Shown one piece after another: positions 1 through 9,414 of a DNA stretch of 64,000 nt. A program made the position numbers and the translations under genes. Positions within the stretch are counted from its first letter, which is position 1, and every line of letters begins with the position of its first letter. The stretch covers positions 539,562 to 603,561 of the forward strand of contig NZ_BMZE01000002.1 in NCBI RefSeq assembly GCF_014652635.1, written 5' to 3'. The notes beneath the pieces are model-generated. The model was given only the letters and a program-made list of their open reading frames with translations. It was not told where the DNA came from and did no database searches. This DNA is from Devosia pacifica (GTDB taxonomy: Bacteria > Pseudomonadota > Alphaproteobacteria > Rhizobiales > Devosiaceae).

Positions 1-1319
1 AGCAGGCGCAGGCGCGAACGGCCGGTGCCCGAAGGACGCATCTCGACGAGATCGCCACGGCGCTCGGAGAGCTTCTGGACTACAGCGCCGGTGTGCTCAT
101 CATCAACGTCGATGATGACTTCTTCAATTGGCTCAAGCGTCTGGCCGTTCTCTTCCTTGAAGAGGACGCGCGGGCGACCAACGGTCAGCTCGAAGCCTTC
201 GCGGCGCATGGTTTCAATAAGAACAGCGAGTTGCAATTCGCCGCGGCCGGCAACCTCGAACGAGTCGTTATCGGTACCGCGCGTGATCTTGATCGCGACA
301 TTGCCTTCAGCCTCACGCATCAGGCGTTCATAGATGACGCGTGACTGAACCTTGTCGCCTTCGCGGCCAGCCAGCGGGCCGTCGTTGATGCGGAAGGTCA
401 TCGACAGGGTTGGCGGGTCGATCGGGCGCGCCGGCAGGGCTTCGTTGATCGCCGGCACGGCGACGGTGTCCGACACGGTTGTGGTTTCGAGGCCGGCGAT
501 CGAGATGATATCGCCCGCCTCGGCGACGTCGATTGGCTGGCGCTCAAGGCCACGGAAGGCAAGCACCTTGGAGATGCGGCCTTTTTCGACCTGCTTGCCG
601 TCACGGCTAAGCGCGTGAACGGTCTCGCCCGCCTTGGCGGTGCCCGAAAAGATACGACCAGTGAGGATGCGGCCGAGGAAGGGGTTGCGCTCAATGGTGG
701 TGACCAGCATGCGGAATTCGCCGTCTTCGACGGTCGGCTCGGCAACATGCTCAACCACCTTGTCGAGGAGCGGCGCCATGTCGGTTTTCGGGCCCTCGGG
801 CTCGGCAGCCATCCAGCCCTGCTTGGCGGAGCCGTAAAGGATAGGGAAATCGAGCTGTTCGGAGGTGGCGTCGAGAGCAACGAACAGGTCGAAGATCTCC
901 TCGAGAACCTCAAGATGACGCTCGTCCGGCTTATCGATCTTGTTGATCGCAACGATCGGACGGAGGCCCTGTGCAAGCGCCTTTGCAAGCACAAACTTGG
1001 TCTGCGGCATCGGACCTTCCGCGGCATCGACGAGGATAACCACGCCGTCGACCATCGAGAGGATGCGCTCGACCTCGCCACCAAAGTCGGCGTGTCCGGG
1101 CGTATCGACGATATTGATGCGGGTGTCGCCCCATTCGAGCGAAGTCACCTTGGCAAGGATGGTGATGCCGCGTTCGCGCTCGAGATCGTTCGAATCCATT
1201 GCACGTTCATCAACGCGCTGGTTGTCGCGGAACACGCCTGACTGCTTGAGAAGGACGTCGATCAAGGTGGTCTTGCCGTGGTCAACGTGGGCGATGATTG
1301 CAATATTGCGCAAGTTCAT
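1..1319 (-). CDS. typA: TypA/BipA ribosome-associated GTPase (3' end beyond window)
   Basis: Translational GTPase of the EF-G-like family that acts on the 50S subunit in ribosome assembly and stress adaptation. The start at 1319 gives MNLRNIAIIAHVDHGKTTL, with the P-loop at residues 10-18, RERGITI at 48-54, DTPGHADFGG at 72-81 and NKID at 126-129, so all the G motifs are intact. About 439 codons are visible. The family is usually about 605 residues, so the C-terminal domains run off the left edge. No strong Shine-Dalgarno sequence is seen. The 238 bp upstream, as far as the end of the GGDEF-EAL gene, hold no gene. Confidence 0.97.
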   Translation of the reverse strand, partial: MNLRNIAIIAHVDHGKTTLIDVLLKQSGVFRDNQRVDERAMDSNDLERERGITILAKVTSLEWGDTRINIVDTPGHADFGGEVERILSMVDGVVILVDAAEGPMPQTKFVLAKALAQGLRPIVAINKIDKPDERHLEVLEEIFDLFVALDATSEQLDFPILYGSAKQGWMAAEPEGPKTDMAPLLDKVVEHVAEPTVEDGEFRMLVTTIERNPFLGRILTGRIFSGTAKAGETVHALSRDGKQVEKGRISKVLAFRGLERQPIDVAEAGDIISIAGLETTTVSDTVAVPAINEALPARPIDPPTLSMTFRINDGPLAGREGDKVQSRVIYERLMREAEGNVAIKITRGTDNDSFEVAGRGELQLAVLIETMRREGFELTVGRPRVLFKEENGQTLEPIEEVIIDVDDEHTGAVVQKLSERRGDLVEMRPSGTGRSRLRL

Positions 1320-1414
1320 GGGCGTTTCGGTCTGCCTGGTTGGCATGATCCGAAGGGTATTCACGGGATGAGGCTCGTGAATCGCAACCGGCCGATCATG
1401 CAGGAATCTGGCTG

Positions 1415-1430
1415 CGGGACCCTGGTCCCG
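1415..1430. other. short inverted repeat between GGDEF-EAL gene and typA
   Basis: Arms CGGGACC (1415-1421) and GGTCCCG (1424-1430) are separated by 2 bases. It lies downstream of the GGDEF-EAL stop and upstream of typA, both on the minus strand. No T-run follows on either side, so it may be an operator or simply chance. The remainder of 1320-1557 shows nothing recognisable. Confidence 0.3.
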
Positions 1431-1557
1431 GAGCTTTGCGGCCTGCAATAGCCCAGAGCGATGACGGAAACAAGACGATGTGACGCAATGCCGGCATGCG
1501 CTGGTCTTGATGCGCGAGAGCCTCGTGCTCGCAAGGAGACGCGCGACCATCTGTCGA

Positions 1558-3681
1558 CTAGAGGTGCGCGCCTGCCTTTTGCGAAGCGTCGGCGGTCGCC
1601 AGAAGGAGGGCGAAATCGGCAGCCGACACGGGCTTCGAGAAGTAAAAGCCCTGAATTTCGTCGCAGCCATTGGCGCGCATGAGTTCGAGCTGCTCAGGCG
1701 TTTCCACGCCTTCTGCCGTCGTCGTCATGCCGAGACTTTTTCCGAGACCGATGATTGCCTTGATGATGGCAAGGCTGTCGCCAGGTGTGGCCAAGCCGCG
1801 CATGAAAGAGCGGTCGATCTTGATCTTGTCGAATGGGAAGCTGCGCAGATAGCTCAATGAGGAATAGCCGGTGCCGAAATCGTCCATGGAAATGCGGATG
1901 CCGAGCGATCTCAGCCTGTGGAGCGTACGCAGGACCTGGTCGTTCTGGGCCAAAAGCAAGGACTCGGTGATCTCGAGTTCGAGCCGCGTCGGGTCGAACC
2001 CGGTTTCGGCGAGGATAGCCTCGACCTGGCTGAACAGGTTTGCCGAGCGGAACTGAACTGCCGAGAGGTTCACTGCGACCCGGACATGTTTCGGCCAATC
2101 CCTTGCGACAAGGCAGGCCTGGCGCAGAACCCAGGCGCCGATGGGCACGATCAAGCCCGTCTCTTCTGCCACCGGGATGAACTCGTCCGGCGCGATTGTC
2201 CGGCCCTCGAACTCCCAGCGCAAAAGAGCTTCGGCGCAGGCAATGCGATCAGCCTCGAGTCCGAGCAGCGGCTGAAAGGCCAGGTGCAGTTCGTTGCGTT
2301 CTATGGCGCCCCGCAAGCCGGCCTCGATCGCGCGGCGGCGGCGCAGAGCGGCATCGAGTTCAGCTTCGAAGAAGTGGTAGGTGGAACGCCCCTCAGCCTT
2401 GGCTTTGTAAAGCGCGATATCGGCGTTCTTGATCAGGGTTTCGGCCAACCGGCCATCACCCGGGGCCATGGCGATACCCACCGACACACCGATCTCGACT
2501 TTCTGTTCGCCGATAATGAAAGGGCGTGAAATCGTCTCGATGATCTGCTCGGCAAGGCTCTGTGCATCGCGCTCCCCTGCGACGGGCCTCAAAAGCAATG
2601 CAAATTCGTCCCCACCGAGGCGCGCAAGCACGTCGCTGTCGCGCTTTGCCAGCGCCAGACGCTCGCCGGCGAGCTTGATCAACTGGTCACCAGCAGAATG
2701 CCCCAGCGTATCATTGATGTGCTTGAAGTGATCGAGATCGATATAGAACACGGCGGCTTTTTCGCCGCGCTTCAGGGCCATCTCGAGCGCGTCCATTTCG
2801 GCGAGGAACTGGGCGCGGTTCGGCAGATCGGTCAGGGCATCGTGCCGTGCAAGATGCTGGATGCGTGACTCGATTTCTTGTTGTTCGGTAATGTCCTCGT
2901 GGGTCGAGACCCAACCGCCATCCGGCATCGGGTGATGCTGCATGATCACGGTACGGCCATTCAGCTCGTGCACCGCCTTGCCGTATTCGCCCTGATGGAT
3001 GACATCTTCGCGCCAGGCGAGGTATTCCTCGCGGGTCCCGCCGGTGAACATGCCGGTTTCGAACAGATATCCGAGAATGTCATGTAGCGGCGTGCCCGGT
3101 TTCAGGAGCGGCTCGGGCAGGTTGTAGATGCGCGCATAGGGGCGGTTGCAGATCACCAGATGGCCATGCCTGTCGAACATGCACAGGCCTTGGCCGATAT
3201 TGTTGACGGCGGCATCGAGTCTGAGGTTCTGCAGCTCGAGTTCGCGCTTGCGCCGGTCGGCGTTTTCCTCACGGGCAATTTCGTCGGTCACGTCTTCATG
3301 CGTGACCACCCATCCCAGGGCTGATGAATAGGCGTGGGCGGTCTCAATGATACGGTCGCCGTGAACACGCTCCTGGCTCTTGTAGCGAAGCCCCGACCGG
3401 TTGGAGAGCAATTCCGCTGTATAGGTCTTGTAGAATTCCTCGGCGGTCTGGTCGGCATGGTTACCCATGCGCTGCGACAAGGCCACGACGTCCGTGAGAT
3501 GCATGCCGCGGCGGATTTCCTTTTTGGGAAATCCGTAGATCTCGAGATAGTGCGCGTTCCACATGACCAGGCGGAACTGCGGGCTCCAGACACAAAACCC
3601 GTACGGGATGTTCTCGAGCGCTGCATCGAGCAGCAGTCTATCCGCCAGTTCTCCGAGCGACTGCGCAGCTTCGGTCTGCAA
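1558..3681 (-). CDS. PAS-PAS-GGDEF-EAL cyclic-di-GMP signalling protein
   Basis: Predicted soluble bifunctional c-di-GMP enzyme of 707 residues. Two PAS_7-like sensor domains (about 18-135 and 150-275) precede a diguanylate cyclase domain with an intact GGDEF motif (356-360) and an inhibitory I-site RDSD (347-350). A phosphodiesterase domain follows, with EAL at 484-486, the FGTGYSS loop and the EGVET motif, all preserved. Both activities are therefore possible, and which one dominates cannot be read from sequence. No membrane segment is seen. The TTG start at 3681 is forced, because an in-frame TAA lies directly upstream; AGGCGGG is a plausible ribosome site. It follows argG on the same strand after 113 bp. 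Confidence 0.93.
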   Translation of the reverse strand: MQTEAAQSLGELADRLLLDAALENIPYGFCVWSPQFRLVMWNAHYLEIYGFPKKEIRRGMHLTDVVALSQRMGNHADQTAEEFYKTYTAELLSNRSGLRYKSQERVHGDRIIETAHAYSSALGWVVTHEDVTDEIAREENADRRKRELELQNLRLDAAVNNIGQGLCMFDRHGHLVICNRPYARIYNLPEPLLKPGTPLHDILGYLFETGMFTGGTREEYLAWREDVIHQGEYGKAVHELNGRTVIMQHHPMPDGGWVSTHEDITEQQEIESRIQHLARHDALTDLPNRAQFLAEMDALEMALKRGEKAAVFYIDLDHFKHINDTLGHSAGDQLIKLAGERLALAKRDSDVLARLGGDEFALLLRPVAGERDAQSLAEQIIETISRPFIIGEQKVEIGVSVGIAMAPGDGRLAETLIKNADIALYKAKAEGRSTYHFFEAELDAALRRRRAIEAGLRGAIERNELHLAFQPLLGLEADRIACAEALLRWEFEGRTIAPDEFIPVAEETGLIVPIGAWVLRQACLVARDWPKHVRVAVNLSAVQFRSANLFSQVEAILAETGFDPTRLELEITESLLLAQNDQVLRTLHRLRSLGIRISMDDFGTGYSSLSYLRSFPFDKIKIDRSFMRGLATPGDSLAIIKAIIGLGKSLGMTTTAEGVETPEQLELMRANGCDEIQGFYFSKPVSAADFALLLATADASQKAGAHL

Positions 3682-3794
3682 TTATATCCCGCCTAATACG
3701 CTGGTGGTGCTTAGTATTAGACAAGCGTAGGCTCAGCCAGGTTAATTGCAGATTACGGAATTGTACTGCCTGCCCAAGTGGCGAAGCGCCGGCG

Positions 3795-5015
3795 TTAGCC
3801 GACGCTCCTGTTGCGGGAAGACCAAGTACGAAGCCGCAAGGCATTCAGCCGAATGAAGCCTTCCGCGTCGTGGTGATCGTAAGTACCCGTGCCTTCCTCG
3901 AAGGTAACGAGATCTTCCGAGTAGAGCGAATAGGGCGAGGTGCGCGAGACCAGATGCGTCGAGCCCTTATAGAGCTTGACGGTGACTTCGCCGGTGACGA
4001 ATTCCTGGCTCTTGTCGATCAGCGCCTGCAGCATCTCCCGCTCCGGCGAGAACCAGAAGCCGTTATAGATCAGCTCGGCATAGCGCGGCATGATCTCGTC
4101 CTTGAGATGCGCTGCCCCGCGGTCGAGGGTGATCGATTCGATGCCGCGATGGGCGACGAGGAGGACTGTGCCACCGGGCGTTTCATAGACGCCGCGCGAC
4201 TTCATGCCGACGAAACGGTTTTCCACCAGATCAAGCCGGCCGACGCCATGGGCGCCGGCGATCTCGTTGAGGCGTGTGAGCAGCGCCGCCGGCGACAGCC
4301 GTTCGCCGTCGATCGAGACCGCATCGCCCTTTTCAAAGCCGATGCGAACGGTCTGCGGCGTGTCCGGTGCCTTTTCCGGATCGACGGTGCGCTGGTAAAC
4401 GTACTCAGGCGCTTCCTCACCCGGATCCTCGAGAACCTTGCCCTCTGAGGAGGTGTGCAGCAGGTTGGCATCGACCGAGAACGGGGCCTCGCCGCGCTTG
4501 TCCTTGGGGACCGGGATCTGGTTCTTTTCGGCGTAATCGATAAGCCGGGTGCGGCTTTGCAGGTCCCATTCACGCCACGGTGCAATCACCCGGATCGCCG
4601 GATTCAGCGCCATCGCCGACAACTCGAAGCGCACCTGGTCGTTGCCCTTGCCAGTCGCGCCATGGGCAATGGCGTCGGCGCCGGTTTCCTCGGCGATCTC
4701 GACCAGACGCTTGGCGATCAGTGGTCGGGCGATGGAGGTGCCAAGCAGATACACGCCCTCGTAGACCGCATTGGCCCGGAACATCGGGAAGACGAAATCG
4801 CGGACGAATTCTTCACGGACATCCTCGATGCGGATGTCCTTGATGCCCATCATCTCCGCTTTTTTACGCGCCGGCTCGAGTTCCTCGCCCTGGCCGAGGT
4901 CGGCGGTGAAGGTGACGACTTCACAGCCATATTCGGTCTGCAGCCATTTGAGGATGATCGAGGTGTCGAGGCCGCCCGAGTAGGCGAGGACCACCTTGTT
5001 GATGTCTTTGCTCAA
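3795..5015 (-). CDS. argG: argininosuccinate synthase
   Basis: Joins citrulline and aspartate with ATP to give argininosuccinate, the penultimate step of arginine synthesis, in the cytosol. The ATP-binding motif AYSGGLDTS lies at residues 11-19, and full-length family sequence continues to a 406-residue end. A TTG start at 5015 is preferred over the upstream extension to 5039, because GGAGA sits 7-8 bases before it and the protein then begins MSKDINKVV, as family members do. It is divergent from the Lrp-type regulator, with about 120 bp between them for both promoters. Confidence 0.97.
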   Translation of the reverse strand: MSKDINKVVLAYSGGLDTSIILKWLQTEYGCEVVTFTADLGQGEELEPARKKAEMMGIKDIRIEDVREEFVRDFVFPMFRANAVYEGVYLLGTSIARPLIAKRLVEIAEETGADAIAHGATGKGNDQVRFELSAMALNPAIRVIAPWREWDLQSRTRLIDYAEKNQIPVPKDKRGEAPFSVDANLLHTSSEGKVLEDPGEEAPEYVYQRTVDPEKAPDTPQTVRIGFEKGDAVSIDGERLSPAALLTRLNEIAGAHGVGRLDLVENRFVGMKSRGVYETPGGTVLLVAHRGIESITLDRGAAHLKDEIMPRYAELIYNGFWFSPEREMLQALIDKSQEFVTGEVTVKLYKGSTHLVSRTSPYSLYSEDLVTFEEGTGTYDHHDAEGFIRLNALRLRTWSSRNRSVG

Positions 5016-5137
5016 TTTGGATCTCCATGATCTGCACAAAGAATATCTGGATGGGGACGCAATTTGCTTGCGATTGCTTCAATCCGTGGGCAGTTATTGG
5101 CCATTCCTGCCACAGAGGTGATGGAGATTAGCGGTTT

Positions 5138-5605
5138 ATGCCAATTCGCCTCGATGAAATCGACAAGCGTATACTGCGCACTCTGCAAGCGAATGGCCGC
5201 ATGTCAAATGTCGAACTGGCCAGCGCGGTCGGCCTGTCACCCTCGCCCTGCCTGCGCCGTGTCAGATTGCTCGAGCAAGCCGGCGTCATTGAGGACTATG
5301 TGGCCGTTCTCAACGGCCCCAAGGTCGGCATGGGGCTCACAGTGTTTGTGCGCGTGTGGTTCAAGACGCAGGACGCGGACGTCACTCGGCGCTTTGCCGA
5401 AACGGTCGCGCGGTTTCCCGAGGTGGTGGAGTGCTATCTGACGACGGGAGAGTGCGATGCAATCATGCGGGTGGTGACCTCCGACCTGCATGCCTATTGG
5501 CGGTTTCAGGCCGAACACCTTACCCGCATTCCAAGCGTTCAAAGCGTCAAGACAGACGTGCCGATGGAAACGGTCAAGCGCAGCCACGCATTGCCATTGC
5601 CTTGA
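5138..5605 (+). CDS. Lrp/AsnC family transcriptional regulator
   Basis: A 155-residue regulator with an N-terminal winged helix-turn-helix (IDKRILRTLQANGRMSNVELA) and a C-terminal RAM/ligand-binding domain (from about residue 65). GGAG lies about 10 bases before the ATG. It directly precedes a LysE-type exporter gene (46 bp), a common pairing in which an Lrp-type protein senses an amino acid and controls its efflux. It is divergent from argG, so arginine or a related basic amino acid is a reasonable but unproven effector. Confidence 0.93.
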   Translation: MPIRLDEIDKRILRTLQANGRMSNVELASAVGLSPSPCLRRVRLLEQAGVIEDYVAVLNGPKVGMGLTVFVRVWFKTQDADVTRRFAETVARFPEVVECYLTTGECDAIMRVVTSDLHAYWRFQAEHLTRIPSVQSVKTDVPMETVKRSHALPLP

Positions 5606-5651
5606 TGTCTGCCGGCTCTTAGGGTCCGAACCAAACGCAAACGGTGGTCCC

Positions 5652-6296
5652 ATGCAGTTCATCCCCGATCTTCCGGTCATGCTCGCTTTTGCGCTGGCCA
5701 GCCTGGTGCTGGCGATCACCCCGGGTCCTGACATGGCGCTGTTCGTATCGCGTACGATCAACTACGGACGTCCGCATGGGCTCAGCACGATGGCGGGCGC
5801 CGTGACGGGCATTGCCATCCATACCGGGTTGGCGGCATTCGGGATCTCGGTGCTGATCCTTGCGGCGCCCACCGCCTTTTTCGTGCTCAAGCTGGCGGGA
5901 GCGCTCTATCTGGTGTGGCTGGCAATCCAGGCGATCCGCGACCAGGGCGGGCTGACAGTGGCCAAGGCGCGGGGGCGGGCGCCGAGCCTGATGCAAAGCT
6001 ATTGGACCGGGCTCGGGATCAATCTCACCAATCCCAAGGTCGCGCTGTTCTTCGTGACGTTCCTGCCCCAGTTCGTTTCAGCGTCCGATCCTGCCGCCTC
6101 GCCCAAGCTGTTGTTTCTCGGCGTCGAATTCATCGCCGTGTCGCTGCCGATCGTTCTCGGTATCGTCCTTGCGGCGGAGTGGCTGACCGCCACTCTCAAG
6201 CAGAACAAATGGGTCTCGAAGCTGTTGAACTACGGTTTCGCGGCCGTGTTCATGGGCTTTGCTGCGACGATCCTGCTGGCTGAAGGAAAGCGCTAG
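5652..6296 (+). CDS. LysE/RhtB family amino-acid exporter
   Basis: Inner-membrane exporter of 214 residues with about six hydrophobic segments. The N-terminal family motif ITPGPDMALFVSR is present near residues 20-32, and the conserved stretch GLGINLTNPKVALFF lies in the middle. The ATG at 5652 is chosen; the open frame extends upstream but reads as non-conserved sequence through the end of the Lrp gene. Probably co-transcribed with the Lrp regulator. The substrate is unknown: RhtB members export homoserine, threonine, leucine and others. Confidence 0.92.
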   Translation: MQFIPDLPVMLAFALASLVLAITPGPDMALFVSRTINYGRPHGLSTMAGAVTGIAIHTGLAAFGISVLILAAPTAFFVLKLAGALYLVWLAIQAIRDQGGLTVAKARGRAPSLMQSYWTGLGINLTNPKVALFFVTFLPQFVSASDPAASPKLLFLGVEFIAVSLPIVLGIVLAAEWLTATLKQNKWVSKLLNYGFAAVFMGFAATILLAEGKR

Positions 6297-6318
6297 GGCG
6301 GAAAAGGCCGCCCTAGCG
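6291..6318. terminator. hairpin between convergent lysE-type and chemoreceptor genes
   Basis: Perfect 11-base arms (6291-6301 and 6308-6318) around an AAAAGG loop. The left arm contains the stop codon of the LysE-type gene. There is no strong T-run, but the position between tail-to-tail genes suggests a bidirectional terminator or a 3' end stabiliser. Confidence 0.65.
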
Positions 6319-6329
6319 TATATCGAGGA

Positions 6330-8339
6330 CTAGAACTCGCTCCAGTCCTGTTTCAAGGCGGCATTGCCTTGAGAAAGGTACGTCTCTGCCGTGGATTTCA
6401 CCGAACGCGGACGCTTCTCGGAGGTCGGCCGCTCAAAGCTCCGCTCGCGGGCCATAGGGGTGCGCGGGGTGGTTACGAAGATTTCGACAACCCCGTCGAG
6501 CTCGCGTGCCTGCGCTTCGGTCTGCTCGATGGCGGCGTTGGTTTCTTCGACCAACGCAGCGTTATGCTGGGTCATCTCGTCCATCTGACGGATCGCCGTT
6601 GCGACTTCGCTGATCGCAGATGTCTGCTCGCGGTTGGCCTCCGAAATCGCCTGCATCAGCGTGCTGTTCTCCTGGACCGCTGAGAGAATGCCATCGAGCT
6701 TCTGGGCGGCGTTGGCAACGAGTTTGGCGCCACCGTCGACTTCTGTCGAAGACTGCTCGATCAGCGCCTTGACCTCGGAAGAGGCCTGTGCCGCCGATTG
6801 TGCGAGACGCCGAACTTCAACGGCCACGACAGCAAAGCCCTTGCCGGCTTCACCGGCGCGCGCTGCCTCGACCGAGGCATTGAGGGCCAGCAGGTTGGTC
6901 TGGAAGGCGATATCGTCAATCATGCCGATGATGTTGGAAATCTTGGCAGACGACTGGGTGATGCGCTCCATGGCGGTGGTCGCCTGACCCATCACCGCGC
7001 CGCCCTCACCTGCGAGCTTTGCCGCAGACTGACTGCGCTCATAGGCGTTTCCGGCTTTCTTGGCGTTGTCGGTGACGGTGGTGCTGAGTTGCTCCATTGC
7101 AGCCGACGTCTCTTCAATGGCGGCAGCCTGACGGGTCGTGCGCTCTGACAGGTCATTGGCGCCGGCGAGAATTTCGCCAGTGGCGGTCTTGAGGGCACTC
7201 GACGTCCGGCGCAACTGATCCGCGACGCTGGTGAGCTTTTCGCCCACTGCGTTGGTGTCGTCGCGAAGCGCCGCAAAGGCGCCGTGATAGGTGCCTTCCA
7301 TGCGCTGGGTCAGATCGGTGCGCGCCAGAGCCGATAGCACGTGCCCCGCTTCGCCAAGTGCGCCATTGATCGCTTCCAGCATCGCATTGAAATTCTGGCA
7401 GATCCTGTTGATGTCGGGATCAGCGAACTGGCGGTCGATCCGCCTGGTGAAGTCCCCTTTCACACTTGCTTCGACCACTTCGTCAAACGCGGACTGGAAG
7501 GCGCCCATCATCTCTACGCGTTCGCTCGTCTGCCGCGCGGCGCTTGCCCGCTCCACTTCAGCCAGTTCCATAGCCTTGCCGTTGCTCTTGAACACTTCCA
7601 AGGCCTTGGCCATCTGGCCGAGCTCATGTTCGCGCTCGGCGCCCGAGATCGACATGTCGAATTCGCCGTTTGCGAGGCGACGCATGACGGCGGTCATGGC
7701 CGCAATCGCTCGCGACAGCCAGCGGCCAGTGATGAAAGCGAGGATCGCGCCAATTACGACTGCGACACCACCAATGACCGCAACAAGTACTGAAGTCAGC
7801 TCTGCTTGTGTATTCGCCTGAGGGCCAAGAGTTTCTTCACGCTGACGGGTGGCTTCAGCCATCGTGTCGAACGTCTCTTTCATCTCCGCTTTCAGGATAT
7901 CAATCCTAGCGTTGAGGGATGAAACAGTGAGGATATCGCCGTCTTCTCTGGCGGTAATTAGCTGGTCTGTGATATCGAGGAACTGGTTGGCCGCAGTCTC
8001 GACAGACCTAATCTGTTCGATTGCCACTGGATCGTTTTCAAACAGCGCCACACCGTCTGGGTCGTTCGTCGCAACATCCTCCATGCGCTCAATCAGGTAC
8101 GCCGCAGCGGCTGGTGTGGGCGACAGTCGATAGCTGAGCAAGGCAACGTTTGCCTCGGCCAAGTCGCGATCATAACCACTAATTTCAAGTGATTGCCGTG
8201 CGGCGAGACGATAGTTGTCAAAGGTGGAGCCGATGACATTGGCACCGGCATAGCCAATGAGGCTTGCGATAATCAAGAGTACAATTAGGGTGCCGAAAGC
8301 ACCGTAGACACGCGAGGCGACGCTGAGTTTTGAGAACAT
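6330..8339 (-). CDS. methyl-accepting chemotaxis protein
   Basis: Transmembrane chemoreceptor of 669 residues. TM1 is about 10-33, a periplasmic four-helix-bundle-sized sensor spans 34-181, TM2 is about 182-205, then a HAMP, a second HAMP-like segment (about 290-345) and a cytoplasmic signalling domain. The hairpin tip, with [20 protein letters not shown], is fully conserved. The C terminus ends QDWSEF, matching the xWxxF pentapeptide that tethers CheR in some receptors. It is separated by 136 bp from the Trm112 gene upstream, so it probably has its own promoter. The ligand cannot be inferred. A TTAA-N6-TTAA sequence upstream has the wrong spacing for a CtrA box. Confidence 0.95.
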   Translation of the reverse strand: MFSKLSVASRVYGAFGTLIVLLIIASLIGYAGANVIGSTFDNYRLAARQSLEISGYDRDLAEANVALLSYRLSPTPAAAAYLIERMEDVATNDPDGVALFENDPVAIEQIRSVETAANQFLDITDQLITAREDGDILTVSSLNARIDILKAEMKETFDTMAEATRQREETLGPQANTQAELTSVLVAVIGGVAVVIGAILAFITGRWLSRAIAAMTAVMRRLANGEFDMSISGAEREHELGQMAKALEVFKSNGKAMELAEVERASAARQTSERVEMMGAFQSAFDEVVEASVKGDFTRRIDRQFADPDINRICQNFNAMLEAINGALGEAGHVLSALARTDLTQRMEGTYHGAFAALRDDTNAVGEKLTSVADQLRRTSSALKTATGEILAGANDLSERTTRQAAAIEETSAAMEQLSTTVTDNAKKAGNAYERSQSAAKLAGEGGAVMGQATTAMERITQSSAKISNIIGMIDDIAFQTNLLALNASVEAARAGEAGKGFAVVAVEVRRLAQSAAQASSEVKALIEQSSTEVDGGAKLVANAAQKLDGILSAVQENSTLMQAISEANREQTSAISEVATAIRQMDEMTQHNAALVEETNAAIEQTEAQARELDGVVEIFVTTPRTPMARERSFERPTSEKRPRSVKSTAETYLSQGNAALKQDWSEF

Positions 8340-8475
8340 TGGTGGACTGACTTAGAACTGCGGCTGACCGCGATTTACAACAAGAGAAAGCTATCGGTGC
8401 TAAAGCCCGATAGGCGCTACGATGAGAGTTAACCCGTAGCTCTTAAGTCTTGTTAAATGAGTGACCGGCTGGTCT

Positions 8476-8697
8476 TCACGATGTCAGTCTTGGTGGGCGT
8501 TCAGCTTGCCCGGGATCGTAAGGGCGCGCTTCTTCAAGGCTGAGCATTGGCACGCCGCGTCGGATGGGAAACGCGAGCTTGGCCGCAGCCGAGAACAATT
8601 CGGTGCCGTCCTTGGAAAGCGTCAGGCGGGTCTTGGTCAACGGGCAGACCAGCATCTCGAGGGTTTTTGGGTCGAGCGTTTCTCTTTGCGTAGTCAT
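8476..8697 (-). CDS. Trm112-family (UPF0434/YcaR-like) small protein
   Basis: A 73-residue protein with the Trm112 signature LDPKTLEMLVCPLTKTRL near the N terminus and a conserved FPIRRGVPML segment. In eukaryotes Trm112 activates several methyltransferases; the bacterial YcaR-type role is not settled. Only one of the usual zinc-ligand cysteines is present, as in most bacterial members. It begins 17 bp after the LON-domain gene and is probably in the same transcript. Confidence 0.9.
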   Translation of the reverse strand: MTTQRETLDPKTLEMLVCPLTKTRLTLSKDGTELFSAAAKLAFPIRRGVPMLSLEEARPYDPGQAERPPRLTS

Positions 8698-8714
8698 GGC
8701 TGCCAGCAGCTGCT

Positions 8715-9380
8715 TCAGTTGAGGGTGGCCGCGTCGCCCCCGCCCCTCGCAATCTCGTATTCCGTCAAGGCGATAAGCGTCTCTGCACGCTCCTCGAGCG
8801 ATCCGGCTTCCAGCAATTGCTGCTTTTCAGCGGCACCGTATGGCGAGACCATGCAGCAAAAATTGACGAGATCGGCAGTGCCGGTGCGTTCGATTTCGTC
8901 CCAGTTCAATTCGATGCTGGCAAAATCGGCATATTCGCGCATCATCCGTACGAACCGTTCACGATCTACAGCGTCCTCGCCATAATCGCGCACGAAATCC
9001 TGCGAAAATGGCTCTGCATCGATGATGCACTGGCGGTACGGCGTCATCACCGTCAGCTCGGAGACCATGCGGAAGCGGGTAATGCCTTCAAGAATGATGA
9101 AGTAGCGACCCTCGCCATTCTCCTCGAAATGGGTGAGTCGCCCGAGGCAGCCGATGGACTGCAGCGGCGAGCGATCCGTCGGACTTTCGACTGTCGTGTC
9201 CTCCGGCTGAATGAGGCCGATCAGCCGCTCGCCCCGCAAGGCTGCGTCCACCATCTCGACATAACGCGGCTCAAACACATTGAGCGGGCGATGCGAGAAC
9301 GGCAGCAGCAATGCGCCCGAAAGCGGGAACACCGGCACCGAACGGGGGATGTCAGCGGCAGATGCGGGGCGTTTGAGCAT
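8715..9380 (-). CDS. LON peptidase substrate-binding (N-terminal) domain protein
   Basis: A 221-residue stand-alone LON N-domain protein (PUA-like fold) without ATPase or protease domains. The family pattern FPLSGALLLPFSHRPLNVFEPRY lies at about residues 17-39, and LGRLTHFEENGEGRY matches the central strand region. The function of these orphan domains in bacteria is not established; substrate or adaptor binding is the usual guess. GAGGAG lies just upstream of the ATG. It is 34 bp downstream of the thioredoxin/TPR gene and forms a three-gene run with the Trm112 gene, a linkage common in alphaproteobacteria. Confidence 0.9.
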   Translation of the reverse strand: MLKRPASAADIPRSVPVFPLSGALLLPFSHRPLNVFEPRYVEMVDAALRGERLIGLIQPEDTTVESPTDRSPLQSIGCLGRLTHFEENGEGRYFIILEGITRFRMVSELTVMTPYRQCIIDAEPFSQDFVRDYGEDAVDRERFVRMMREYADFASIELNWDEIERTGTADLVNFCCMVSPYGAAEKQQLLEAGSLEERAETLIALTEYEIARGGGDAATLN

Positions 9381-9414
9381 GAACTCCTCTTGGTCCGGCT
9401 ATAGCCGCCGGTGC

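Noticed and set aside
1415..1430. Hairpin as terminator of the GGDEF-EAL gene
   Set aside because: The loop would be only 2 bases (or a 6 bp stem with 4) and no U-run follows on the minus strand.
8447..8460. TTAA-N6-TTAA upstream of the chemoreceptor as a CtrA box
   Set aside because: The spacer is 6 bases; CtrA boxes need 7. The same applies to the sequence at 22411-22424.
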